From positions 102,202,065 through 102,266,064 of the forward strand of contig CAKMRJ010005523.1 in the NCBI GenBank assembly GCA_928212115.1: a stretch of DNA of 64,000 bases, written 5' to 3'. The notes under the pieces were generated by a model. That model was not told where the DNA came from, made no database searches, and was given only the letters and a program-made list of their open reading frames with translations. Positions 48,101-60,078 of this stretch are shown piece after piece (the stretch's first letter is position 1; every line of letters starts with the position of its first letter). Made by a program: the position numbers and the translations under genes. Source of the stretch: Lactuca virosa. Lineage: Eukaryota; Streptophyta; Magnoliopsida; Asterales; Asteraceae.

Positions 48101-49367
48101 CCTAGACAACCATACCTAAAAGATCGACAGATACGGAAACAATGCCATGAATCATGGCAGCAAACCATGTTATCTACCCTCAACCAGCTCCTTAGAATCC
48201 TCGTGACTTCCCTCGATTCGAGTATGGATCCCGTGCTTCCAATAGTACGGGGCCAATACTAACTTTCACACCTATCTATACTTTCCTCAACAATCATCCC
48301 AAGTCCTATAAGTTACTTACTCATAATAATACTCCCCATACAAGCTAAACAGCACATCAACTGCACTAAGGCACATCCTAGGCTCCCCTAGGATCCCCAT
48401 CTCACCCTGCCATCAGCTGCTGAAAACCCCCTATTAATGTCAGTTAACCACTTCATGAATTCACTTTCATGAATACAATTTCATGAAACAAAATTTAAAT
48501 AATCTTTCAACTAAAAGACCCAATCCTACAACGGTTAGACTCAAACGAGAGCTACACAATAGGTTCGTATCATTCATTCTAAAATTATTTAACCTTTGAA
48601 ACATGTAACTTAACATATTCATTTTATAGTTAACTCACATGAATATGAGTCCCACAAAGCAAAAAAGAAAGCAACATTCTAACAGTGAAACCGACTGGCA
48701 CTAAGACACCATAAAATTAGGAAGATCCTTACACACAAATTCTGAACTACTAGGCCCAACCATCAAGGGTAAACATACATCCTATATATACTTTCTCTAT
48801 TATGGTTAATCATTCTTCATGCTGGCCTGTTATAAACTGCACTCACTCATGAAACTTCCTCCAACCCTGCAGCCGCTCGTGCATGCTAATCATACATAAC
48901 GTTGGATTCCACAGACAATAGAATACTTGATTCTACCCTAATCCCACAACCAGAAAAGGAGCAGGAAATAAGGTTAAACCAAACATTTTCAGGCTATAGA
49001 ATCTTAGTTATGTACAACTATGATGCACACACTAAGCAACTATAGTAATTATGTAAATTTCATCTAACATACAAGAAGTTATCCTAGGCTATCAGGAATC
49101 ATACATCATGCAATTCTATCATGAAATTCCTGAAGATCCCTACCCTACCACTAGCATGCACTTCTATCATAAACATCTTAGCAAATAACAGTGTGGGTAT
49201 CATCGGGTATACATTCTTTCTCCACCTGATCGTACACATCTCATCCTTCTCTGGATACTTTTGAATAAATTTTTGAAAAGGGTTTGGGAATAAATTTTGA
49301 AGACCTTACAGATCCATAGTTTGAGTCTGGATTCACAAGAGTGCTTATCCAATTCGCTCAAACTAGG
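45163..49367 (-). other. Non-coding interior of element E
   Basis: No gag or pol. Shares blocks with the interior of D. It contains an exact-looking tandem duplication (47611-47920), listed separately. Confidence 0.65.
47611..47920. repeat. 155-bp tandem duplication
   Basis: 47611-47765 and 47766-47920 both start CGCCAAAAAATGAAGTCATA and end CAGTCACTCAGCTT, with only a couple of base differences. Element D lacks it. Confidence 0.9.
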
Positions 49368-49595
49368 GCTCTGATACCAACTTGTAACATCCCGAAAATC
49401 AAGGTAAAATTTTTCATTTTTCAAAACCAAACCACAAACCATAAATGTTTTCAAACTTTGTTTCCAAAAGTCAAAATAAAAAATCACAATATCCCAAAAT
49501 CAAATCTCATAAAATCTGAAGGATGTGCACGATCAAGCCTTTGCCTTGCCCCGATAATCTAAAGTATGTGAAACATAAAACTAAAACTATAAGCC
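49368..49595 (-). repeat. Primer-binding site and truncated 5' LTR of element E
   Basis: GCTCTGATACCA (49368-49379) precedes TGTAACATCCCGAAAATC at 49383, which matches 35185 onward. The LTR breaks off at about 49595. Confidence 0.8.
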
Positions 49596-49693
49596 AAATT
49601 TATACGTGTATAGTCGTATAAATTAATACGTGTATAGTCGTGAGACATAATTAATACGTGTATAGTCGTGAGACATAATTAAAATCTGAAGGA
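49596..49693. other. Rearrangement junction with templated filler
   Basis: Three copies of (AATTAA)TACGTGTATAGTCGT, the later two with GAGACATAATT, duplicate sequence found inside the array at 49745-49775. They are followed by TAAAATCTGAAGGA (49680-49693), a 14-nt copy of 49510-49523 in the LTR of E. Array sequence then begins at GGTACCATG. Confidence 0.85.
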
Positions 49694-51196
49694 GGTACCA
49701 TGTTCTTACACATGCAGACTAGAAGTCTACCCTTTCGTTTTGAGCAATTAATACGTGTATAGTCGTGAGACATAATTTTGATTTAGTCAACTTTGATATA
49801 TTCAATTACACCTTTTATCACATACATTTTATTTCTATTATAAAATCTATAGTAAGTAAGTGATCCTTATTTACATTTTCTCTTTCGATCTAAATTCGGA
49901 AACTTGATTTAAAATGTAATTTTCATTATATTGTTCTTACAATTAATACACACGATGAATACCATTGTTCTTATCATTTTTCTAAATCCATGAAATATAT
50001 GTGAAAGAATACATTTCTTATGCTTCTTCTTTCTTTAAATACATCAAAAGTCTTGAATTTTTACTATTATATATTCTCTAAATGATTGTTTTTGTAGAAA
50101 TACTAAATTAAGAATCCACTATTTTCAATGATCGATATTTTTACACCTTTCTTAAAATAGCATTCTACTTTGTAATTTTCAGTGAGTTCCTAAACTCTCA
50201 ACTTTGTTTTCATAAATATTCTGACTCGTAAGCTTGAATTTGTCCTGACTTAGACAATTAGACAATTTTTCAAAAGAGTAATCAAAATATTTTTGTATAA
50301 ATTCCCTTATTGATGACTTAAACCTGTAACCTTAATTAATCTTTATATTATTTTACTACTTCGTTCGATCGCCACACATGTATTTTCATTATATTGGAAT
50401 TATTACATATTTTGATAATAGTGAGATTAATTATCATTTCTAAACACACATTTTGATAACAGTGAGATTTTTATCACTTCTAAACACTTAAAATGCTATC
50501 TACACAATGTGATTTAATCGCCTCCATTTGCAACATTGACTCTCTAAATATATATATCTTCGAATATAGTTCTATTATTGTAAGAGTAACCGGTAGTAGT
50601 AATTATAGCCTCGGAGATCCTCAATCATTTGTAATTTATTTTGTAAACGACACTTAAATAGCCTTTACATTGGAGATGTACCAAAAACTTTGTTGCCTAC
50701 CCTTAGTACGTTTTTTTGGAAACATACCCTCGATCGCTTCCCTTTCATTCGTGTTACCCCTTCTTATTTCGGAATATATATTTTCCAGATATAGTAGCCA
50801 ACTCGGAAGTGAACAAATTGTTCCTAATCTCTTTATTAGGCGGTGAATTTACACTTAGTGCTAATTTAGAATGCGACTTGAGGATCAATGCGGATTTAAC
50901 GCTCAATGCAGTTGGTGCTTCAGCAAAACTTATAACGTTCTTTTAAGTTAGATAATATCTAACTAAATAATCTTTTCAACTAGGTCGCCATGGTTGGATC
51001 ATGATTTCCATGATCCTAATTCCCACAATCTAGATTGAGAACTCGAAATAAAGGAAACACTAATTTGATTATAACTAAAGAATTGGGCTCTTCCCTTGAG
51101 AAATTAACCCAAGATAATCAAAGAGCTCTTTAGGTCACCATGTCTCCATTTATACAATTGTATTCGGCTTAGTCCTCATAGAATATGCCACGAATT

Positions 51197-51232
51197 GAAT
51201 TTCGGGACGAAATTCTTTCAACTGGGGAAGAC
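51197..51232 (+). other. Pre-PPT hairpin and polypurine tract, unit 1
   Basis: GAATTTCG-GGA-CGAAATTC (51197-51215) is a perfect 8-bp stem. CAACTGGGGAAGAC follows and abuts the LTR. The same is found at about 55499, 59354 and 63210. Confidence 0.75.
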
Positions 51233-51905
51233 TGTGACAACCGTCAAAATTCGAGTTAGTTTTAGATTTGACTAAACTTAGTTGCACATATAGGCACTAC
51301 ACATACTAGACTTAGTAACTAGAAGCTAAGTTATAACCTACTAGAAACTTGGAAACAATTAGAATCAATGGATAGTGTACTTAGATCTCACATTGATATG
51401 TGAATTCTACATCTACTGAGCTGTAGTGACTATCCATATTTGGGTCACTCTTTGACTCGAACACCATTTCATGAATCATATACACCCATCTTGAACTTGA
51501 CCTAGTAGTAGAAATTAGGTCAAAGTCTCATAGAAACTTAAGTCAAAGTTGAAAACTAAGACTAGTATATTCGACTCCCCAATTTCGCTTAAATCTCGAA
51601 ACCACTACATAGAATGCCAATAAATCGATAAAAATAAATTACAAACATTATTTTTAACTAGAAAAGAGTTATGAAACTCTAACATAAATTGAAATCTCAA
51701 ATAATTCAATTTATTTTGATATCCAAATATTTATTAAATCTCAAGACCCTAAAAACCCTAAAAACTCAAATTTATAAACTCTAACACATAAAAATTGAGG
51801 AATCGAATATACTAGTCTTAGTTTTCAACTTTGACTTAAGTTTCTATGAGACTTTGACCTAATTTCTACTACTAGGTCAAGTGCAAGATGGGTGTATATG
51901 ATTCA
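51233..51905 (+). repeat. Array LTR 1
   Basis: TGTGACAACCG...TGATTCA. Contains the 112-nt inverted repeat (51463-51574 with 51803-51914) and, between the arms, ACCCTAAAAACCCTAAAAAC (about 51744), a telo-box-like doublet. The 3' end is set by TG...CA and the primer site 6 nt on, and could be off by a few bases. Confidence 0.75.
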
Positions 51906-51914
51906 TGAAATGGT
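51463..51914 (+). repeat. Long inverted repeat in LTR 1, running into the primer site
   Basis: The left arm (ACCATTTCATGAATC...TATATTCGA) and right arm (TCGAATATA...GATTCATGAAATGGT) are both 112 nt with one mismatch by my reading and a 228-nt spacer. The right arm includes TGGT, the first four bases of the primer site. Confidence 0.9.
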
Positions 51915-51922
51915 ATCAGAGC
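51911..51922 (+). other. Primer-binding site, unit 1
   Basis: TGGTATCAGAGC. Repeated at 56211, 60067 and 63922 in the other units. Confidence 0.92.
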
Positions 51923-54900
51923 CGAAGGTTATAGAGAATACCAGTTTTCCTTTGGAGAACCACAACTATAGCCAAAAATTTTCTAAACGTTTTTAAAATA
52001 CTGAACATACTAATGGTATAACTAATTCGAGTACGCATTATTGGACTTTAATTAAGTATAGCCTGGCCAACTATGCTTAATTAAGGAAAGTTAATGTGAG
52101 GCTGGAAACAATTATAGTAGAATTATGTTCAAAACAATTTTCAACTTAAACTTTTGAAAAACAAAATTTTTCGGTGTGTGTACGGTCATTGCATATTATA
52201 GGCATTCATCTAGATACACTTACAAACTAAGTGCACTTTTATAACAATGCCTTTATTTAGAAATATTCTTGTCCCTTATCAAGTGCTAGGTTAACCACTT
52301 AGGTTATATCACTAGCCACTCTAAGAGCAATGCACATAGTACTAAGAATGGGTATTTCTCGGTAGCTATTGACTTTAGATGTAAGGTTAGTAGCTAGATA
52401 TACACTAGTAATAATCTTAAGTCGAAACCTATACCAATTATTCCTTAATACCTCTTCATCGTCTTCGTATTAGAGTTACAACTAGGAAAAAGCGTTTCGA
52501 TACCGACACGAATGATAATTGGAGCATCGCGTAAGGAGGTAGATGAGTCGCCACTAAGTAATCACTTGGATACCATTGGCGGGCATTCCGGATTTGACTC
52601 ACAAGGAGACACGGAGGTTTAACCTATATGTGAGATCTTATTTCTACGCTACGAATTTAGCTTTAGGTTGTTTCCACCTTGAGCTTAAAACTTAACATAG
52701 GATATCCCTTTGACCTCTATAAAAGGTCGTCAACTGCATTGACACCATAAAATGTTTTTCAAATAATTTTTCTTGTCCTTTATTTTGGGGAAAAGACATC
52801 GGCACTCGCCTTATACTCGTTTTGTACTTGCCTTAGTATTTAGGTACGATCAACTACACTAACATACTTTCTCCTTACTTCTTAATCTACCATCGAAAAA
52901 TTATTTCGCTTCATCGGTTTTATTTATCATCGATAAAATATTTTATAACCACTTCATTCAACTTAGTAGACATTTACTAACAATGTAAGTTATATTCTCG
53001 CTAAAAATCTTTTGACAACTTGCTTTAACTTAACACTTTTTTTTCAAAACTCAGTTTAACCAATATTTGTTTTAACCTTTCTATTTTAATTTCATTTCAA
53101 ATCCATTTGAATGGATAGATGTGCTTTTAAGGGCATGTAAACCATTTTAATCCTTGCTTACCATTTTGACACGTTTTCGAAAAACTTAGAAACATTTTCT
53201 TTTATAAAAGTGTTTAAACTCTATGCTATAAAACTTAAACATATGACATTGAAGTTTATATTATATGAAAAAGTTTCATCGGATCTTTCAAACCACTTTT
53301 GTTTTGGTTGACCACTTTCTCATTTAAGCATTGTACTTTACTTAAATGTATTTTCTTGAAACACTACATGATATTTTCACAACTTTCTACTTCACACATG
53401 TTTCTAAGATATCTTTAATTCCTAAATTTCCAACACACCTCATTTGTTTATTTTAATTTCAAATTAGTTTTATAATCTACAAGTTTTCTAAAATTTACAG
53501 TATTGCAAAACTTAGTGTTCACTTTTAAACTTCCAGCGACGCACTTTTGACAATGAACAATTATTCATCTAAATATGTTAAGTCTTTACCTTATCCGTTT
53601 TAACCACGGTTGAACTTCAGTCTAAAAGGTCAAAGCTGTCAGATTTTTCAATTACAAGTTTTAATGTTTTTCTTCTTTTCACAAATGGAGTTTAAATTAA
53701 TAGATAATTCATAAATTTTTAGGAAACACTTTAAAACTCCCACATGTCTATTTAATCATCAACATACATCAAATATTTAAGTTTGAAATATATCTCAACC
53801 TGGTTTTAAATCTACCTATAGGTATTGTTCTTATAATTTTAACAATAGCAATCATTGCCGCCGCTATCTTCCTTTTTTCTTTCCCCCGAACTTGATTTCT
53901 CGCTCTCCTTCTGATTTTAGATCTCGCACGCCCATGATAATAACATAATATATTGTCTAACTTTGTTTTTGTATATTTTGCTTCTCTTGGTACCATGTTC
54001 TTACACATGCAGACTAGAAGTCTACCCTTTCGTTTTGAGCAATTAATACGTGTATAGTCGTGAGACATAATTTTGATTTAGTCAACTTTGATATATTCAA
54101 TTACGCCTTTTATCACATACATTTTATTTCTATTATAAAATCTATAGTAAGTAAGTGATCCTTATTTACATTTTCTCTTTCGATCTAAATTCGGAAACTT
54201 GATTTAAAATGTAATTTTCATTATATTGTTCTTATAATTAATACACACGATGAATACCATTGTTCTTATCATTTTTCTAAATCCATGAAATATATGTGAA
54301 AGAATACATTTTCTTATGCTTCTTCTTTTCTTTAAATACATCAAAAGTCTTGAATTTTACTATTATATATTCTCTAAATGATTGTTTTTGTAGAAACACT
54401 AAATTAAGAATCCACTATTTTCAATGATCGATATTTTTACACCTTTCTTAAAATAGCATTCTACTTTGTAATTTTCAGTGAGTTCCTAAACTCTCAACTT
54501 TGTTTTCATAAATATTCTGACTCGTAAGCTTGAATTTGTCCTGACTTAGACAATTAGACAATTTTTTCAAAAGAGTAATCAAAATATTTTTGTATAAATT
54601 CCCTTATTGATGACTTAAACCTGTAACCTTAATTAATCTTTATATTATTTTACTACTTCATTCGATCGCCACACATGTATTTTCATTATATTGGAATTAT
54701 TACATATTTTGATAATAGTGAGATTAATTATCATTTCTAAACACACATTTTGATAACAGTGAGATTTTTATCACTTCTAAACACTTAAAATGCTATCTAC
54801 ACAATGTGATTTAATCGCCTCCATTTGCAACATTGACTCTCTAAATATATATATTCTTCGAATATAGTTCTATTATTGTAAGAGTAACCGTAGTAGTAAT

Positions 54901-55498
54901 TATAGCCTCGGAGATCCTCAATCATTTTGTAATTTATTTTGTAAACGACACTTAAATAGCCTTTACATTGGAGATGTACCAAAACTTTGTTGCCTACCCT
55001 TAGTACGTTTTTTTTGGAACATACCCTCGATCGCTTCCCTTTCATTCGTGTTACCCCTTCTTATTTCGGAATATATATTTTCCAGATATAGTAGCCGACT
55101 CGGAAGTGAACAAATTGTTCCTAATCTCTTCTTTATTAGGCGGTGAATTTACACTTAGTGCTAATTTAGAATGCGACTTGAGGATCAATGCGGATTTAAC
55201 GCTCAATGCAGTTGGTGCTTCAGCAAAACTTATAACGTTCTTTTAAGTTAGATAATATCTAACTAAATAATCTTTTCAACTAGGTCGCCATGGTTGGATC
55301 ATGATTTCCATGATCCTAATTTCCCACAATCTAGATTGTAGAACTCGAAATAAGGAAACACTAATTTGATTATAACTAAAGAATTGGGCTCTTCCCTTGA
55401 GAAATTAACCCAAAATAATCAAAGAGCTCTTCAGGGTCACCATCTCTCCATTTATACAATTGTATTCGGCTTAGTCCTCATAGAATATGCCACGAATT
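51923..55498 (+). other. Array interior 1 (long form)
   Basis: No recognisable protein. A 36-codon frame (52512-52622, MIIGASRKEVDESPLSNHLD...) follows the primer site by 600 bp and is kept in all copies, possibly the stump of a gag. The 436-bp segment starting after 52622 is unique to this copy. Confidence 0.6.
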
Positions 55499-55534
55499 GA
55501 ATTTCGGGACGAAATTCTTTCAACTGGGGAAGAC

Positions 55535-56206
55535 TGTGACAACCGTCAAAATTCGAGTTAGTTTTAGATTTGACTAAACTTAGTTGCACATATAGGCACT
55601 ACACATACTAGACTTAGTAACTAGAAGCTAAGTTATAACCTACTAGAAACTTGGAAACAATTAGAATCAATGGATAGTGTACTTAGATCTCACATTGATA
55701 TGTGAATTCTACATCTACTGAGCTGTAGTGACTATCCATATTTGGGTCACTCTTTGACTCGAACACCATTTCATGAATCATATACACCCATCTTGAACTT
55801 GACCTAGTAGTAGAAATTAGGTCAAAGTCTCATAGAAACTTAAGTCAAAGTTGAAAACTAAGACTAGTATATTCGATTCCCCAATTTCGCTTAAATCTCG
55901 AAACCACTACATAGAATGCCAATAAATCGATAAAAATAAATTACAAACATTATTTTAACTAGAAAAGAGTTATGAAACTCTAACATAAATTGAAATCTCA
56001 AATAATTCAATTTATTTTGATATCCAAATATTTATTAAATCTCAAGACCCTAAAAACCCTAAAAACTCAAATTTATAAACTCTAACACATAAAAATTGAG
56101 GAATCGAATATACTAGTCTTAGTTTTCAACTTTGACTTAAGTTTCTATGAGACTTTGACCTAATTTCTACTACTAGGTCAAGTGCAAGATGGGTGTATAT
56201 GATTCA
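55535..56206 (+). repeat. Array LTR 2
   Basis: Same as LTR 1. Inverted-repeat arms at about 55765-55880 and 56100-56214, the right one lacking one A. Confidence 0.8.
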
Positions 56207-56222
56207 TGAATGGTATCAGAGC

Positions 56223-59200
56223 CGAAGGTTATAGAGAATACCAGTTTTCCTTTGGAGAACCACAACTATAGCCAAAAATTTTCTAAACGTTTTTAAAATA
56301 CTGAACATACTAATGGTATAACTAATTCGAGTACGCATTATTGGACTTTAATTAAGTATAGCCTGGCCAACTATGCTTAATTAAGGAAAGTTAATGTGAG
56401 GCTGGAAACAATTATAGTAGAATTATGTTCAAAACAATTTTCAACTTAAACTTTTGAAAAACAAAATTTTTCGGTGTGTGTACGGTCATTGCATATTATA
56501 GGCATTCATCTAGATACACTTACAAACTAATTGCACTTTTATAACAATGCCTTTATTTAGAAATATTCTTGTCCCTTATCAAGTGCTAGGTTAACCACTT
56601 AGGTTATATCACTAGCCACTCTAAGAGCAATGCACATAGTACTAAGAATGGGTATTTCTCGGTAGCTATTGACTTTAGATGTAAGGTTAGTAGCTAGATA
56701 TACACTAGTAATAATCTTAAGTCGAAACCTATACCAATTATTCCTTAATACCTCTTCATCGTCTTCGTATTAGAGTTACAACTAGGAAAAAGCGTTTCGA
56801 TACCGACACGAATGATAATTGGAGCATCGCGTAAGGAGGTAGATGAGTCGCCACTAAGTAATCACTTGGATACCATTGGCGGGCATTCCGGATTTGACTC
56901 ACAAGGAGACACGGAGGTTTAACCAATATTTGTTTTAACCTTTCTATTTTAATTTCATTTCAAATCCATTTGAATGGATAGATGTGCTTTTAAGGGCATG
57001 TAAACCATTTTAATCCTTGCTTACCATTTTGACACGTTTTCGAAAAACTTAGAAACATTTTCTTTTATAAAAGTGTTTAAACTCTATGCTATAAAACTTA
57101 AACATATGACATTGAAGTTTATATTATATGAAAAAGTTTCATCGGATCTTTCAAACCACTTTTGTTTTGGTTGACCACTTTCTCATTTAAGCATTGTACT
57201 TTACTTAAATGTATTTTCTTGAAACACTACATGATATTTTCATAACTTTCTACTTCACACATGTTTCTAAGATATCTTTAATTCCTAAATTTCCAACACA
57301 CCTCATTTGTTTATTTTAATTTCAAATTAGTTTTATAATCTACAAGTTTTCTAAAATTTACAGTATTGCAAACTTAGTGTTCACTTTTAAACTTCCAGCG
57401 ACGCACTTTTGACAATGAACAATTATTCATCTAAATATGTTAAGTCTTTACCTTATCCGTTTTAACCACGGTTGAACTTCAGTCTAAAAGGTCAAAGCTG
57501 TCAGATTTTTCAATTACAAGTTTTAGTGTTTCTTCTTTTTCACAAATGGAGTTTAAATTAATAGATAATTCATAAATTTTTAGGAAACACTTTAAAACTC
57601 CCACATGTCTATTTAATCATCAACATACATCAAATATTTAAGTTTGAAATATATCTCAACCTGGTTTTAAATCTACCTATAGGTATTGTTCTTATAATTT
57701 TAACAATAGCAATCATTGCCGCCGCTATCTTCCTTTTTCTTTCCCCCGAACTTGATTTCTCGCTCTCCTTCTGATTTTAGATCTCGCACGCCCATGAAAT
57801 AACATAATATATTGTCTAACTTTGTTTTTGTATATTTTGCTTCTCTTGGTACCATGTTCTTACACATGCAGACTAGAAGTCTACCCTTTCGTTTTGAGCA
57901 ATTAATACGTGTATAGTCGTGAGACATAATTTTGATTTAGTCAACTTTGATATATTCAATTACGCCTTTATCACATACATTTTATTTCTATTATAAAATC
58001 TATAGTAAGTAAGTGATCCTTATTTACATTTTCTCTTTCGATCTAAATTCGGAAACTTGATTTAAAATGTAATTTTCATTATATTGTTCTTACAATTAAT
58101 ACACACGATGAATACCATGTTCTTATCATTTTTCTAAATCCATGAAATATATGTGAAAGAATACATTTTCTTATGCTTCTTCTTTTCTTTAAATACATCA
58201 AAAGTCTTGAATTTTATTATTATATATTCTCTAAATGATTGTTTTTGTAGAAACACTAAATTAAGAATCCATTATTTTCAATGATCGATATTTTTACACC
58301 TTTCTTAAAATAGCATTCTACTTTGTAATTTTCAGTGAGTTCCTAAACTCTCAACTTTGTTTTCATAAATATTCTGACTCGTAAGCTTGAATGTGTCCTG
58401 ACTTAGACAATTAGACAATTTTTCAAAAGAGTAATCAAAATATTTTTGTATAAATTCCCTTATTGATGACTTAAACCTGTAACCTTAATTAATCTTTTAT
58501 ATTATTTTACTACTTCGTTCGATCGCCACACATGTATTTTCATTATATTGGAATTATTACATATTTTGATAATAGTGAGATTAATTATCATTTCTAAACA
58601 CACATTTTGATAACAGTGAGATTTTTATCACTTCTAAACACTTAAAATGCTATCTACACAATGTGATTTAAGCGCCTCCATTTGCAACATTGACTCTCTA
58701 AATATATATATTCTTCGAATATACTTCTATTATTGTAAGAGTAACCGTAGTAGTAATTATAGCCTCGGAGATCCTCAATCACTTTGTAATTTATTTTGTA
58801 AACGACACTTAAATAGCCTTTACATTGGAGATGTACCAAAACTTTGTTGCCTACCCTTAGTACGTTTTTTTGGAACATACCCTCGATCGCTTCCCTTTCA
58901 TTCGTGTTACCCCTTCTTATTTCGGAATATATATTTTCCAGATATAGTAGCCAACTCGGAAGTGAACAAATTGTTCCTAATCTCTTCTTTATTAGGCGGT
59001 GAATTTACACTTAGTGCTAATTTAGAATGCGACTTGAGGATCAATGCGGATTTAACGCTCAATGCAGTTGGTGCTTCAGCAAAACTTATAACGTTCTTTT
59101 AAGTTAGATAATATCTAACTAAATAATCTTTTCAACTAGGTTGTCATGGTTGGATCAAGATTTCCATGATCCTAATTTCCCACAATCTAGATTGTAGAAC

Positions 59201-59353
59201 TCGAAATAAGGAAACACTAATTTGATTATAACTAAAGAATTGGGCTCTTCCCTTGAGAAATTAACCCAAAATAATCAAAGAGCTCTTTAGGTCACCATCT
59301 CTCCATTTATACAATTGTATTCGGCTTAGTCCTCATAGAATATGCCACGAATT
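56223..59353 (+). other. Array interior 2 (short form)
   Basis: Lacks the 436-bp segment: GGAGGTTTAACC (about 56912) joins directly to AATATTTG. No coding capacity. Confidence 0.7.
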
Positions 59354-59389
59354 GAATTTCGGGACGAAATTCTTTCAACTGGGGATGAC

Positions 59390-60061
59390 TGTGACAACCG
59401 TCAAAATTCGAGTTAGTTTTAGATTTGACTAAACTTAGTTGCACATATAGGCACTACACATACTAGACTTAGTAACTAGAAGCTAAGTTATAACCTACTA
59501 GAAACTTGGAAACAATTAGAATCAATGGATAGTGTACTTAGATCTCACATTGATATGTGAATTCTACATCTACTGAGCTGTAGTGACTATCCATATTTGG
59601 GTCACTCTTTGACTCGAACACCATTTCATGAATCATATACACCCATCTTGAACTTGACCTAGTAGTAGAAATTAGGTCAAAGTCTCATAGAAACTTAAGT
59701 CAAAGTTGAAAACTAAGACTAGTATATTCGATTCCCCAATTTCGCTTAAATCTCGAAACCACTACATAGAATGCCAATAAATCGATAAAAATAAATTACA
59801 AACATTATTTTTAACTAGAAAAGAGTTATGAAACTCTAACATAAATTGAAATCTCAAATAATTCAATTTATTTTGATATCCAAATATTTATTAAATCTCA
59901 AGACCCTAAAAACCCTAAAAACTCAAATTTATAAACTCTAACACATAAAAATTGAGGAATCGAATATACTAGTCTTAGTTTTCAACTTTGACTTAAGTTT
60001 CTATGAGACTTTGACCTAATTCTACTACTAGGTCAAGTGCAAGATGGGTGTATATGATTCA
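59390..60061 (+). repeat. Array LTR 3
   Basis: As LTR 1. Arms at about 59620-59735 and 59956-60070, the right one lacking one T. Confidence 0.8.
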
Positions 60062-60078
60062 TGAAATGGTATCAGAGC

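Larger units (their letters stand above)
35185..49595 (-). mobile_element. Element E: antisense Gypsy-type element with non-coding interior, interrupted by F
   Basis: In the minus direction: truncated 5' LTR (49383-49595), primer site (49368-49379), interior (45163-49367), PPT and hairpin (45125-45162), then a 3' LTR occupying 43575-45124 and 35185-35851, split by element F. The left terminus is TGTAACATCCCG, read on the plus strand. The interior matches element D in blocks and has no gag or pol. Its 5' LTR ends at a rearranged junction with array G. Confidence 0.75.

Noticed and set aside
53769..54068. Antisense frame of 99 codons in the array (also 57700-57927 and 61579-61782)
   Set aside because: The frame length changes among near-identical units through single-base indels, and it matches nothing I recognise.
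58647..59102. 151-codon frame in array unit (ending ...ASAKLITFF)
   Set aside because: It is open only in one unit and interrupted in the others by one-base indels. No domain seen.
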